A stretch of DNA of 64,000 bases from Euryarchaeota archaeon UBA130 (lineage in GTDB: Archaea; Thermoplasmatota; Poseidoniia; Poseidoniales; Thalassarchaeaceae). Positions 1-8,656 of this stretch are shown in pieces. A program made the position numbers and the translations under genes. The notes under the pieces are model-generated. The model did no database searches. It saw only the letters and a program-made list of their open reading frames with translations, and was not told where the DNA came from. Each line of letters opens with the position of its first letter. Position 1 is the stretch's first letter. The DNA lies in contig DAVY01000007.1 of the NCBI GenBank assembly GCA_002505775.1, forward strand, positions 671-64,670. Direction: 5' to 3'.

Positions 1-2
1 CA

Positions 3-689
3 ATGAATAATCTAAAGAGGCACTATGAAACTCCTGCGGGAACTGTGAAGGCCCTTGATGGAATCAATATTCAGATAGACGAGGGAGAGAGGGTTCTTCT
101 CTTGGGTCCCTCGGGATCAGGAAAGACCACTCTTCTGAACTGCCTATCGGCCTTGGATAGTCCTACTGACGGCTCATACATTTTCATGGGGTCAGAAGTC
201 CCTAGGGGGAACTCTGAGGAAATGACGTCATTCAGAAGGGAGAACATAGGATACGTGTTCCAGTTCTTCAACCTCCTCCAGGATCTTACGGTGATTGAGA
301 ACATTTCGCTCATTCAGGAGCTGGCCGGGAACAGGGACAAGTCTAGAGCGGAGGAACTGCTCAGATTAGTCGGGCTCCATTCCGAAAGGAATAGGTTCCC
401 CGGAGAGATTAGCGGAGGGCAGCAACAGAGGGTTGCTATTGCCAGAAGTATAGCCAAGAGGCCTACTCTTCTCCTAGGCGATGAACTCACTGGGAATCTA
501 GATACTGAGACCTCCGCCAAGGTGATGCAAGTTCTCGTCGAGGCCTGTGAGCAGGAGAACATCACGGCTGTACTGGTTACTCACGACGAATCTCTGATCT
601 CATATGCAACCAGGGTTATCAGGATAGATAGTGGTCGGATAGTATCAGATGAAAAGACAGTTTCAAGCGAGAAAGAGACCATTTCTTGA
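3..689 (+). CDS. ABC transporter ATP-binding protein, LolD/MacB type (possibly 5' truncated)
   Basis: This is the nucleotide-binding subunit of an ABC exporter of the LolD/MacB (FtsE-like) class, which hydrolyses ATP at the cytoplasmic face to drive a partner FtsX-family permease. Visible motifs are Walker A GPSGSGKTT (about residues 35-43), the Q-loop near YVFQFFNLL, the ABC signature SGGQQQRVAIARS, Walker B LLLGDELTGNLD and the H-loop VTHD. In Walker B the usual ADEPTGNLD reads GDELTGNLD; the aspartate and catalytic glutamate remain. The permease gene follows after 9 bases, so both are surely one operon. Family members usually have a few residues before the NLKRHY-like strand, so the true start probably lies upstream of the window and the 228 residues seen may lack the first few. 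The substrate cannot be read from sequence; lipoprotein or lipid export is typical of the class. Confidence 0.9.
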   Translation: MNNLKRHYETPAGTVKALDGINIQIDEGERVLLLGPSGSGKTTLLNCLSALDSPTDGSYIFMGSEVPRGNSEEMTSFRRENIGYVFQFFNLLQDLTVIENISLIQELAGNRDKSRAEELLRLVGLHSERNRFPGEISGGQQQRVAIARSIAKRPTLLLGDELTGNLDTETSAKVMQVLVEACEQENITAVLVTHDESLISYATRVIRIDSGRIVSDEKTVSSEKETIS

Positions 690-698
690 GGTGGAATA

Positions 699-3155
699 AT
701 GTTAGGCTCCTCCAATCTACTGAATAAGAGACTCGCAAGGAGTCTTTGGGGGACAAAACTTCGACTTTCCGCTGTAATAGGCATGATCTTTGTTGGTGTT
801 TTTGCAGGGATAACCTTTGGAGGATACTCAGCAAATTTAGGGCCGATGTACGACTCAATCTATGAGGACAGTGATTCGGGAAGCAATCTAGCGGATATCT
901 GGATTGATAATGAGAGCTCCATTTGGTCTGCTGATCAGGTTCAATCCCTCTGCTCAGAGATTGAGTCCTCATGGCCCGAGGGAGCAGAATCCCTGGATCA
1001 ATGCGAGGGCAGGATCGTGATGAACGGTGCGATGTTCCACATGACTGACTCCGGTCAGAATGTGATCAACTCCGTATGGCACGGGATACCTCACGATTCT
1101 GAAGTAGACAAGCCATGGTTCCCAGACGGACACTCCCAAGGTACGCCGGCTAAGGCAGAGGACGAGATAGTGATTGACGAGCATGTTAGGGAGGCGCTTT
1201 CTCTGAGCCTACAAGACGTGGTAACAATCGGGGTAGGGGAGGGAAGTATGAATTTCACAATAGTTGGGTTTGCATACCATCCATTGCACATATACATGGC
1301 TCCAGAAGGATCTCTATTCCCCCCTGAATCAGGCGAGTTCGTCGTTGGCTACCTTTCCAGTTCTGGAATGGAGAGGCTTACGGGCTTGTCACAGGGATCT
1401 GCAAATACCATAGTTCTGGACATATCGGGTACTCCATCCTTCGACCTTTCTGACACTGAGGAGTATGAGGGTGAGGAGTTGGACGGAGTAAAGGAGGCTA
1501 TCGCCAGTTCTATGGATGAAAATGGCATGGACGGACGAATAAGAGACAGGGGACAGGTCGAGTCTGTAGAGCTCATGAGGTTAGATCTAGAGGGTACCAA
1601 GACGATGGCAGCCCCGTTCACTATCCTAATCCAATTGATCGCCGCCATAACAATCGCTCTTAGCTTACAGAGGCTGGTCCAGAGCCAGACTCGTGAGATA
1701 GCCATCCTCAGGACCCTTGGATTACCCAGGAAATCGATAATGTCGGGGTATCTGATTGCTCCTTTGGTAATCGGTGGATTCGGCTGTCTAATAGGATCTA
1801 TAGCCGGTCCATATGGTATGAACGGAATGCTCGATTTCTATGAGGGAATTGTGGGGATTCCAATAATTGAGAGAGAAATACCCAGTGAAATATACCTCTC
1901 AACTACGGGCATCACCATGTCAATAGTTTTCATTTCGGGGGTCTATCCCGCGTGGAAGGCGACTAGAATAGATCCTCTGAAGGCTCTCGGGGGGAGCTCT
2001 GAAATCAGAGTTGGATCAAACTATCTGCAGACACTAACCGGCTGGATGCCTACCCTACTGGGGCTCTCAGTTCGCTCAAGCCTCAGAAAGCCGGCGAGAC
2101 TTGGGATGACATTCCTTGCTGTAGGAATCTCTCTGATGCTGGCGGGTTCGATTCAGATGATGACTGTCGCATTGAATGATACCATAGTAGGGGGTTTGAG
2201 AGAAGGTCAAACATGGGATGCACAGGTTTTCGTTCAACCCGACGGGGAGTCCGAAGTAGTAGAGTGGGCCATTGATAGAGGCGCCTCATATGAGATAGTT
2301 ATCGAGGCCCCTGTCGGAACCCTAATCGACTCTTCAGAACTACAGAGAAGCTTCGTTTTAGTGGGACTGGGGGGTTATGGAGATGGCGAATCAATGAGGC
2401 AGACTGAAATTATTGACGGTTCAGAACCAGCTCCAAATACTGCCATAACAGAGGTCATGATGGACGAGGGATCATTACAAATGACCGGTTGGAAAGTGGG
2501 CGACAGACAATCGGTATCAATATCTGGTAAAGAATTGGAAGTAGATATTGTAGGATCTGTGAGAGGGGAGATTTCTAGAACTATGTTCTTCCATCAGACA
2601 GACTTGGCAGGGATAATTGGATTCAACGCTACAGCAGTCTACCTTGAGTTCCCAGAGGGGGTTTCCGTTGATGAGGAGCTTGGGAAATTATCCAGTGGAA
2701 TTCAAGAGAGGGAATCACTTCTTAGGGGGATAGAATCTCTACTCGATCAACAAACTCAAGTTCTGGGTACGATAATGGTATTGGGATTCATATTCACTCT
2801 AGCTGTCATGTTCAATACTATGGTCATGAATCTCGCTGAGAGGGATTTCGAATTGGCTACTTTGAGGGTGTTAGGGGCATCGACTGGAAGCCTTTCGGTA
2901 ATGCTTCTCTTCGAAAGTACCATTATTGGTTTGATAGGAGGCCTGTTTGGTGTGATCTTCGCCTTCGGTGGCGCTTTAGGTCTGGCGGCCGAATTCTCAA
3001 CATGGCAATTCTACTTCCCAGTGGTCCTAGTCCCGAACGTCGCTTTGCAGCTCATTTCAGTGGTATTGCTGATTTCTGTAGCAATGGTGCCAGTTGGAAT
3101 CATTAGGCTCAGAAACATGGATCTCGTCGAGAAAGTCAAAGACCTGTCCCAATAA
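699..3155 (+). CDS. ABC transporter permease with two FtsX domains
   Basis: This 818-residue membrane protein is the permease partner of the ATPase just upstream. It starts with one membrane segment (about residues 24-44), followed by a large extracellular region, a first FtsX core (about 300-425, three membrane segments with the REIAILRTLGLPRKS coupling region), another membrane segment (about 468-488), a second extracellular domain and a second FtsX core (about 690-803, with ERDFELATLRVLGAS). This duplicated arrangement of about eight membrane segments resembles archaeal and actinobacterial FtsX-like transporters rather than a single MacB half. It likely moves a lipid, lipoprotein or peptide outward or works as a mechanotransducer; nothing in the sequence fixes the substrate. 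The SD-like sequence ahead of the ATG (TTGAGGTGG) supports the start. Confidence 0.9.
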   Translation: MLGSSNLLNKRLARSLWGTKLRLSAVIGMIFVGVFAGITFGGYSANLGPMYDSIYEDSDSGSNLADIWIDNESSIWSADQVQSLCSEIESSWPEGAESLDQCEGRIVMNGAMFHMTDSGQNVINSVWHGIPHDSEVDKPWFPDGHSQGTPAKAEDEIVIDEHVREALSLSLQDVVTIGVGEGSMNFTIVGFAYHPLHIYMAPEGSLFPPESGEFVVGYLSSSGMERLTGLSQGSANTIVLDISGTPSFDLSDTEEYEGEELDGVKEAIASSMDENGMDGRIRDRGQVESVELMRLDLEGTKTMAAPFTILIQLIAAITIALSLQRLVQSQTREIAILRTLGLPRKSIMSGYLIAPLVIGGFGCLIGSIAGPYGMNGMLDFYEGIVGIPIIEREIPSEIYLSTTGITMSIVFISGVYPAWKATRIDPLKALGGSSEIRVGSNYLQTLTGWMPTLLGLSVRSSLRKPARLGMTFLAVGISLMLAGSIQMMTVALNDTIVGGLREGQTWDAQVFVQPDGESEVVEWAIDRGASYEIVIEAPVGTLIDSSELQRSFVLVGLGGYGDGESMRQTEIIDGSEPAPNTAITEVMMDEGSLQMTGWKVGDRQSVSISGKELEVDIVGSVRGEISRTMFFHQTDLAGIIGFNATAVYLEFPEGVSVDEELGKLSSGIQERESLLRGIESLLDQQTQVLGTIMVLGFIFTLAVMFNTMVMNLAERDFELATLRVLGASTGSLSVMLLFESTIIGLIGGLFGVIFAFGGALGLAAEFSTWQFYFPVVLVPNVALQLISVVLLISVAMVPVGIIRLRNMDLVEKVKDLSQ

Positions 3156-3164
3156 CGGCGATAC

Positions 3165-3947
3165 ATGCGAGTAGTTACTTGGAACCTAAATGGAATCAGG
3201 GCCGCCCATAGAAAAGGACTCTACGATTTCATAGATAGGATAGATGCCGATGTGATGCTATTCCAAGAGGTCAGGGCCCTTCCAGAACAAATGCCAAAGG
3301 ATTGGAAGGAGCCAGAAGGGTACGATGTCATTTGGCATCCTGCGCAGAGGAAAGGGTATTCGGGCGTGATGTCCTGTTCGAGGGTCGGCATGGAAGAGAT
3401 TGGCAGGGGAATCGACACTGACTTAGATGAGACAAGGGACCCCGAGGGAAGGGTTTTGCATACAAAGCACAATGGAATGCATTGTGTGAACATCTATCTC
3501 CCTAATGGCAGTTCAAGAGATCAAAGGCAAGCTTACAAGGATCAATGGATCGAGGATTTGATGGAGTGGGCAGAAATGTTCGTGGGTTCGGAAGAGCCAG
3601 CAATTCTTTGTGGAGATCTGAATATTGCCCATACCGAGGATGACATATGGGATCCAAAAGGGAATAAGAGGTCATCTGGATTCCTTGAGCATGAGAGGGA
3701 GTGGTTCACAAGACTTCTGGATAGGGGATGGCATGACTTGCTCAGAATCCACATAGGGTCACAAAAAGGGCCTTACACATGGTGGTCAAATTTCAGAAGA
3801 GCGAGGGAGAGAGACAGGGGTTGGAGAATTGATTATGTCCTTGCGAATGATGTAGCGAGGTCTATGATGAAATCAGCTGAAGTCATGAGGGAAGGTGGAA
3901 TGGTTGTTTCAGATCATGCACCTGTCATTGTCGACTTCGATATTTAG
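3165..3947 (+). CDS. xthA: Exodeoxyribonuclease III / AP endonuclease
   Basis: A 260-residue member of the exonuclease III (EEP superfamily) AP endonucleases, which cut DNA at abasic sites and remove 3' blocking groups in base excision repair. Conserved active-site elements are present in order: the opening strand with Asn7 in TWNLNG, metal-binding Glu35 in LFQEV, the GDLNIAH block (about 149-155), WRIDYVLAND (about 218-227) and the terminal SDHAP with the catalytic histidine. Length matches the family. It follows the ABC permease by 9 bases and may be cotranscribed with it, without an obvious functional link. Assignment to exonuclease III rather than another EEP nuclease rests on the DNA-repair type WNLNGIRAA opening and the FQEVRA box. 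Confidence 0.94.
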   Translation: MRVVTWNLNGIRAAHRKGLYDFIDRIDADVMLFQEVRALPEQMPKDWKEPEGYDVIWHPAQRKGYSGVMSCSRVGMEEIGRGIDTDLDETRDPEGRVLHTKHNGMHCVNIYLPNGSSRDQRQAYKDQWIEDLMEWAEMFVGSEEPAILCGDLNIAHTEDDIWDPKGNKRSSGFLEHEREWFTRLLDRGWHDLLRIHIGSQKGPYTWWSNFRRARERDRGWRIDYVLANDVARSMMKSAEVMREGGMVVSDHAPVIVDFDI

Positions 3948-4019
3948 GCCCGATAGTTCTGTTTAACGGCTATATGGCCCCAAGCCACCATTCAAGAGGT
4001 GAAGCGTCGGCGAACAATC

Positions 4020-4793
4020 ATGGCGAATACGCTGGAAGAGAGGCTTGAGAGAATCCTTCCAGGCGGGAAGGGCGTCTGGATACCAATGGATCACGGGGCC
4101 TCCAGCTTTCCCGTCGACGGACTTACGGATACCGAATTCGTTGTTGATTCAGTGATCGGAGGTGGAGCCGATGCTATCGTATTGCAAAAGGGTCTTCTCA
4201 GCCATCACCATTCCAGGAATGGCTGGGACGGGTATGTTTGCCACATCTCAGTCTCCACCATTCACGGAGGTGAGAGATCCCAAGACAAGGTTTCCGTGGC
4301 AACAGCTTCAGAAGCACTCCTCAGGGGTGCAAACGGAGTTTCAGCTCAAGTGAACTTGGGCGATAAGTACGAGCCGGAGATGATACAGAGGCTCGGAGAA
4401 TTATCCAGGCAAGCATATTTGGAAGGATTACCAGTCCTTGGCATGGTATATCCTAGAGGGACGAATCTTGTTATCGAGGAGGGTGACTCAACAAGGGGGG
4501 TGGCTCACGCTGCAAGAATCGCATGGGAACTAGGGTGCCATGTGGTAAAGGTCCCATGGACAGGTTCTCCCGAGTCCTTCTCCAAGGTTGTCGAGGCAGT
4601 GCCTATCCCAGTTTTGTTGGCCGGTGGTGAGAATGAAGGCGATTTCAGCAAAACCCTGTCGATTGTCAGGGAGGCAATGGATGTTGGGTGCTCGGGTATT
4701 TGCTTCGGTAGGCAGGTTTTCGGCTCAAAAGATCCAGAGTCGTGCGTAAAAGCCCTGAGGGAAATTGTTCACGCTGGCGAGAATGCACGCTGA
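4020..4793 (+). CDS. aroA': 2-amino-3,7-dideoxy-D-threo-hept-6-ulosonate synthase (ADH synthase)
   Basis: A DeoC/FbaB-type class I aldolase matching archaeal ADH synthase, which condenses a 6-deoxy-5-ketofructose phosphate with aspartate semialdehyde in the first step of the archaeal route to 3-dehydroquinate. The Schiff-base lysine is Lys177 in HVVKVPWTG and the tyrosine in GMVYPRG (Tyr144) fits the proton-donor position; PMDHG near the start and the C-terminal GICFGRQVF phosphate-binding segment are typical. The next gene is its pathway partner, dehydroquinate synthase II, which distinguishes it from fructose-bisphosphate aldolase. A GTG at 3999 in the same frame, with AGAGGTG overlapping it, would add MKRRRTI; I prefer the ATG at 4020 because homologues begin close to it, but the GTG has the better ribosome-binding context. 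Confidence 0.88.
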   Translation: MANTLEERLERILPGGKGVWIPMDHGASSFPVDGLTDTEFVVDSVIGGGADAIVLQKGLLSHHHSRNGWDGYVCHISVSTIHGGERSQDKVSVATASEALLRGANGVSAQVNLGDKYEPEMIQRLGELSRQAYLEGLPVLGMVYPRGTNLVIEEGDSTRGVAHAARIAWELGCHVVKVPWTGSPESFSKVVEAVPIPVLLAGGENEGDFSKTLSIVREAMDVGCSGICFGRQVFGSKDPESCVKALREIVHAGENAR

Positions 4794-4805
4794 TGAGGTG
4801 GTGTA

Positions 4806-5753
4806 ATGGAGTTATGGTTGGATGCGGAGATGTATGGACGCCCCACCCAAGACCCAGATGGTGTACGAGTTTGGGACGGATCTAGCCCGGATGTTGCGAT
4901 GGTGGAGATAACGGATGCTAGAGCGCAAAAAGAAGCCATTTCTCTGATAGGGAGTGTCCCTTGGATATTGATTAGGTGTGAAGACTGGAAGATGATATCA
5001 TTGGAGAATCTAGTGGCATCATCCAGAGGAAGCGGGACCAAATTAGCCATTGCAGTCTCAAAGAGAGTTGAACTGCAGGGGGTGGCATTCGCACTCCAAC
5101 ATGGAGTCGATGCTGTGGCTCTCCCGCCAGAAAATAAATTCCCGGATATCTGGTCAGCTGCGAGGTCAATTGTGAGGGATAATGGGGATAGAAACTCCGG
5201 TGTCGACCTCCCTTCTCTGTCTCATGCCAGAATTACATCTGTAACTGAAGGAGGAATAGGGGAAAGGGCCTGCGTCGACCTTACGGAGAGGCTACTGGAG
5301 GGCGAAGGTATCGTTGCTGGATCAACTTCTTCTTGTCTCAGTTTGATCCATGGAGAGACGATCCCCTCCCAGTATGTCCCAACCAGACCTTTCAGGATTA
5401 ACGCGGGAGCCATACACTCGTATGTAATAATGGGCGATGGAACAACGAAGTACCTCAGCGAATTAGAATCTGGGGATCGGGTTTCTGTCTTCTCTGTGGA
5501 CGGTTCAATCAGAGAAGCTACTATTGGGAGGCTCAAAATCGAAAGAAGACCCCTGCTAAAGATATCCTTTGAATCAGGGGAGTTTACGGGTAATGTGATG
5601 GTCCAGCAAGCCGAGACTGTGCGCCTGATTTCGAGTGATTCTAAACCAATCTCAGCAACAGATATCTCTCAAGACGATGAAATCATTGTAGTCATTGACA
5701 ACAGCATGCGTCACATAGGTAGTGCAGTATCAGGGGAGGTCAGAGAATTATGA
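4806..5753 (+). CDS. aroB': 3-dehydroquinate synthase, archaeal type II
   Basis: A 315-residue archaeal dehydroquinate synthase (MJ1249 family), which oxidatively deaminates and cyclises the ADH synthase product to 3-dehydroquinate, replacing bacterial DAHP synthase and AroB. The C-terminal half is highly characteristic: VAGSTSSCLSLIHGET, then YVPTRPFRINAGAIHSYV, then KYLSELESGDRV and GRLKIERRPLLKI. The N-terminal half is the less conserved catalytic domain containing an AIAVSKRVEL segment. It begins 12 bases after ADH synthase with GAGGTGG upstream of the ATG and its last codons overlap the shikimate kinase start (ATGA), so translation is probably coupled. Confidence 0.93.
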   Translation: MELWLDAEMYGRPTQDPDGVRVWDGSSPDVAMVEITDARAQKEAISLIGSVPWILIRCEDWKMISLENLVASSRGSGTKLAIAVSKRVELQGVAFALQHGVDAVALPPENKFPDIWSAARSIVRDNGDRNSGVDLPSLSHARITSVTEGGIGERACVDLTERLLEGEGIVAGSTSSCLSLIHGETIPSQYVPTRPFRINAGAIHSYVIMGDGTTKYLSELESGDRVSVFSVDGSIREATIGRLKIERRPLLKISFESGEFTGNVMVQQAETVRLISSDSKPISATDISQDDEIIVVIDNSMRHIGSAVSGEVREL

Positions 5754-6604
5754 CAATTTTAGGTACAGGGGAGGCATTTGGAGCAATTTCAATCCTTCAT
5801 GCGTTGGGTGCAGGAAAGGGTTGCTCAATCCCCGTCAAACTGCCAATTAGAGTCAATATCTATGATGTTGAAATGACTAATGATGAGGATAAACATGGTA
5901 TTTTGTCTATAATTTCATCTATTTGGGAGGAGAAGGGATACCCGGTTCCACCTGTCATAGGTTGGGAGGTGATCAGCGAAATCCCCATTGGCCAGGGACT
6001 AAAGTCCAGCTCAGCTCTTTCTTGTGCAGCAATCAGGGCTCTCGATAAGGCATCTTGGACATGCCTTTCGGATTATGAGATAGTTGACTTAGCTGTGGAG
6101 GCGCAGAGGAGATCAGGTTGCACAATTTCCGGAAGTATGGATGATACATGGGCCACGCTAACCTCTGGATGGAAAGCAGTGGACCCCTCTAAAACCCCTG
6201 AAGAATCGATTCTCTTTGAAGGAGATATAGAGCCTGGATTCTCAGTCCTAATTGGGCTAAGGGGTTCAAGAAAGAGTGATATTATAATCGAGTCTTTTCA
6301 CAAAAACTCACAGATTTTCGACAGAGCGCTCGCATCATTGATCAACGGCTCCATACTGGATTCATTATCCTCAAATGGAATGGCTGTGGCCTCATCTACC
6401 GATGATTTCGAAGCTCTGAGGATCAGTAACCTAATGATAGCCTCAGGCGCTGTAGCTGCTGGCATCAGTGGCTCAGGACCTGCGATTGCTGTAGTCTGCT
6501 ATGCCTCGGACTCGGAATATATCGGGGCACAATTGTCCGAGCTTTGCGATGAAGTAATATCAACTCAGTTTTTGCTATCCAAAGAGCTGGTCGAGGGGGC
6601 ATAA
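5750..6604 (+). CDS. Archaeal shikimate kinase (GHMP kinase family)
   Basis: This 284-residue GHMP-family kinase is the archaeal, non-homologous replacement for bacterial AroK and phosphorylates shikimate to shikimate 3-phosphate. The ATP-binding loop PIGQGLKSSSALSCAA (about residues 79-95) and the C-terminal GISGSGPAIA loop are both present. The start codon overlaps the dehydroquinate synthase stop as ATGA and chorismate synthase follows after one base, which distinguishes it from homoserine or mevalonate kinases of the same superfamily. Dehydroquinate dehydratase, shikimate dehydrogenase and EPSP synthase are not in this window and must be encoded elsewhere. Confidence 0.93.
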   Translation: MTILGTGEAFGAISILHALGAGKGCSIPVKLPIRVNIYDVEMTNDEDKHGILSIISSIWEEKGYPVPPVIGWEVISEIPIGQGLKSSSALSCAAIRALDKASWTCLSDYEIVDLAVEAQRRSGCTISGSMDDTWATLTSGWKAVDPSKTPEESILFEGDIEPGFSVLIGLRGSRKSDIIIESFHKNSQIFDRALASLINGSILDSLSSNGMAVASSTDDFEALRISNLMIASGAVAAGISGSGPAIAVVCYASDSEYIGAQLSELCDEVISTQFLLSKELVEGA

Positions 6605-6605
6605 C

Positions 6606-7706
6606 ATGGGAATGGGTCTTGGTGAAAACCTCAAGGTTACAATTTTCGGCGAGAGTCATGGAAAGTGTGTGGGGGCATTGATTGAGGGGATCCCCCCCGG
6701 GACTCCGGTAGATCCAGAATCCCTTCTTCAGGATCTGCAAAGGAGGAAGCCCGGTAGGAAAGGGATGTCTCAGCGTTCTGAGGATGATAGATGCGAGATT
6801 ATGTCGGGAGTCTTCGACGGAAAGGCTACTGGTTGGCCAATATTGATGCTGACCATGAACTCAGATGCTAAATCGAAAGATTACTCATTCCTGCCTGATC
6901 ATCCTCGCCCAGGGCACGCTGATTTGGTCGAGTCTGTTAGGTCCCAGGGTTCCGCTGATCTTAGAGGCGGGGGATCTCAGTCAGCCAGGCTAACATTTGG
7001 TCTAGTTGCTGCGGGAAGCCAAGTCAGATCCATTCTGGATAAGGTTGGATGGTCATGTCATGCTCACTTGCATAGTGTCGGGAATATTCAATCAAAGCCA
7101 CTTTTCGAATTAGACAGAGGTAATGAATTGGACCCCAGCTCAGATTCCGGGAGACTGAATTGTAGGGACCATGAAGCCGCAATTTTGATGTCCAAAGAGA
7201 TCGAGAAAATCAGAAAAGATAGAGATACCATAGGATCTGTGGTTGAGTTGTTGATAGAAGGTCTACCAATAGGGGTTGGAGAGCCGTGGTTTGATGGTAT
7301 TGAACCGTCCTTGGCGAGAGCACTCATGGCCATACCCGGTGCGAGGGCAGTGGAGTTTTCACATGGAGTAAAATCTTCTCTAATGAGGGGAAGTGAGCAC
7401 AATGACTCTTGGTTACCCGGGACGAATTACCCTATTCTTGATGGCGCATCCGAGGGAACTGCTGACGGCTCATTGGGAGGGCGCTCAACTGGTGCCCCTA
7501 TCTCTGTCAAGGTACATTTTAAGCCTCCAAGTAGCCTTCCCCGGAAGCAATTCACATTGCACCTGCCTTCGAATCAACGCCAATACCTCGAAGTCGGAGG
7601 AAGGCATGATCCTGTGTTGGGCCCTAGGGCAGCACCTGTAGTAGAAGCAGTTTCCATGCTCGTTATGGCAGATTTAGGAATAGCCGGCGGTTTCATTTCA
7701 AGCTAA
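6606..7706 (+). CDS. aroC: Chorismate synthase
   Basis: A 366-residue chorismate synthase, the FMN-dependent enzyme that converts EPSP to chorismate at the end of the shikimate pathway. Diagnostic segments are FGESHGKCVGALIEGIPPG near the start, RRKPGRKGMS, PGHADL, RGGGSQSAR and the C-terminal GGRHDPVLGPRAAPV. Length and motif order match the family. It is the fourth and last gene of the shikimate cluster, one base after shikimate kinase. Its TAA stop overlaps the TAG stop of the convergent membrane protein gene (CTAA, 7703-7706). Confidence 0.97.
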   Translation: MGMGLGENLKVTIFGESHGKCVGALIEGIPPGTPVDPESLLQDLQRRKPGRKGMSQRSEDDRCEIMSGVFDGKATGWPILMLTMNSDAKSKDYSFLPDHPRPGHADLVESVRSQGSADLRGGGSQSARLTFGLVAAGSQVRSILDKVGWSCHAHLHSVGNIQSKPLFELDRGNELDPSSDSGRLNCRDHEAAILMSKEIEKIRKDRDTIGSVVELLIEGLPIGVGEPWFDGIEPSLARALMAIPGARAVEFSHGVKSSLMRGSEHNDSWLPGTNYPILDGASEGTADGSLGGRSTGAPISVKVHFKPPSSLPRKQFTLHLPSNQRQYLEVGGRHDPVLGPRAAPVVEAVSMLVMADLGIAGGFISS

Positions 7707-8644
7707 GCGTTTCTTTCTCTCATCTGCTGAATCCTTAGGGGGAGGTTTACTCCGAACATTATCGCAATAATTAGGAATACAATTGCAGTTCCGAGGGCTA
7801 CTCCATACACACTCGTCAACTCAACCGATTCCCTGAGCCTCTCTGAAGCAACATCTGAACTACCATCAAAGATATCAACAATTGCTGGAATTATGAGATT
7901 TATCAACAGAGTCATCAGAGCTACTACTCCCGCAATAACTGGAGCAATTGCAAGTGATGTGTGGTACCTCCTGGTTATCTTGTTTACACCCATTACGTAT
8001 ACCTCATTCATCCTGATTGAGGTATCCAACATAGAGAACCTGATTACCCCACTTGACAGTTCAATGTACATTACTAAGAAGACCGCATACAAGATCAGGA
8101 TGAACTTCTGAGCTATCTCGCCTTCCGGAAGGAAGTCGAATCTGAATTCTACTGTACTTCCCGCAAACCTCACGGTTACCAAAATCAGAGCAATATAAGA
8201 AATTAGCATAGCCCTCTTATCTCTCTGGAAAATCCCATAGGCCCCTCCAACTAGGCCTATGACTATCAAGGAGAGGTGGAATAGGCCAGCAAGTGAAGTG
8301 AATCCAATAATATTGGAGATTGCGAACCAAGCTGTTCCAGAGACTGGTGTTATAGCTAAGGTGAGGAATGATAAAATCACCAAGGATGAAACAGCTCCCA
8401 CTTGTAGTGATGAAACCATTCTGTCAGCAGGTAGGAACTTCTGTTTGGAAACGACCGGTCCTCCGAAGAAGGACTCAATAAAGCTCGGGACATGTATCTC
8501 AGGTATTGCATCCTTGGGTATCTCAGTGCTCGACTTCAGCCTACCTGCCGCCTTTTTCCTGCTAGGTGCTGAAGACCTCACGGTCTTTCCTTCGTAGAGG
8601 TGGGAAGTATCTCCTCCCCCATCTACCTTTACCTTATCAGCCAT
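7703..8644 (-). CDS. Multi-pass membrane protein at the end of the MoxR/DUF58 operon
   Basis: I do not recognise a named family. The 313-residue product has a polar, lysine-rich N-terminal region of about 75 residues, presumably cytoplasmic, followed by roughly six or seven hydrophobic segments, a short extracellular-looking acidic loop (IFDGSSDVASERLRES) and a basic C-terminal tail. It lies 12 bases downstream of the DUF58 gene and is the last gene of a DUF4350-like, MoxR, DUF58 and membrane-protein set, so it is probably a membrane partner of that system. No catalytic motif is apparent. Confidence 0.8.
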   Translation of the reverse strand: MADKVKVDGGGDTSHLYEGKTVRSSAPSRKKAAGRLKSSTEIPKDAIPEIHVPSFIESFFGGPVVSKQKFLPADRMVSSLQVGAVSSLVILSFLTLAITPVSGTAWFAISNIIGFTSLAGLFHLSLIVIGLVGGAYGIFQRDKRAMLISYIALILVTVRFAGSTVEFRFDFLPEGEIAQKFILILYAVFLVMYIELSSGVIRFSMLDTSIRMNEVYVMGVNKITRRYHTSLAIAPVIAGVVALMTLLINLIIPAIVDIFDGSSDVASERLRESVELTSVYGVALGTAIVFLIIAIMFGVNLPLRIQQMRERNA

Positions 8645-8656
8645 TTATCACTCACC

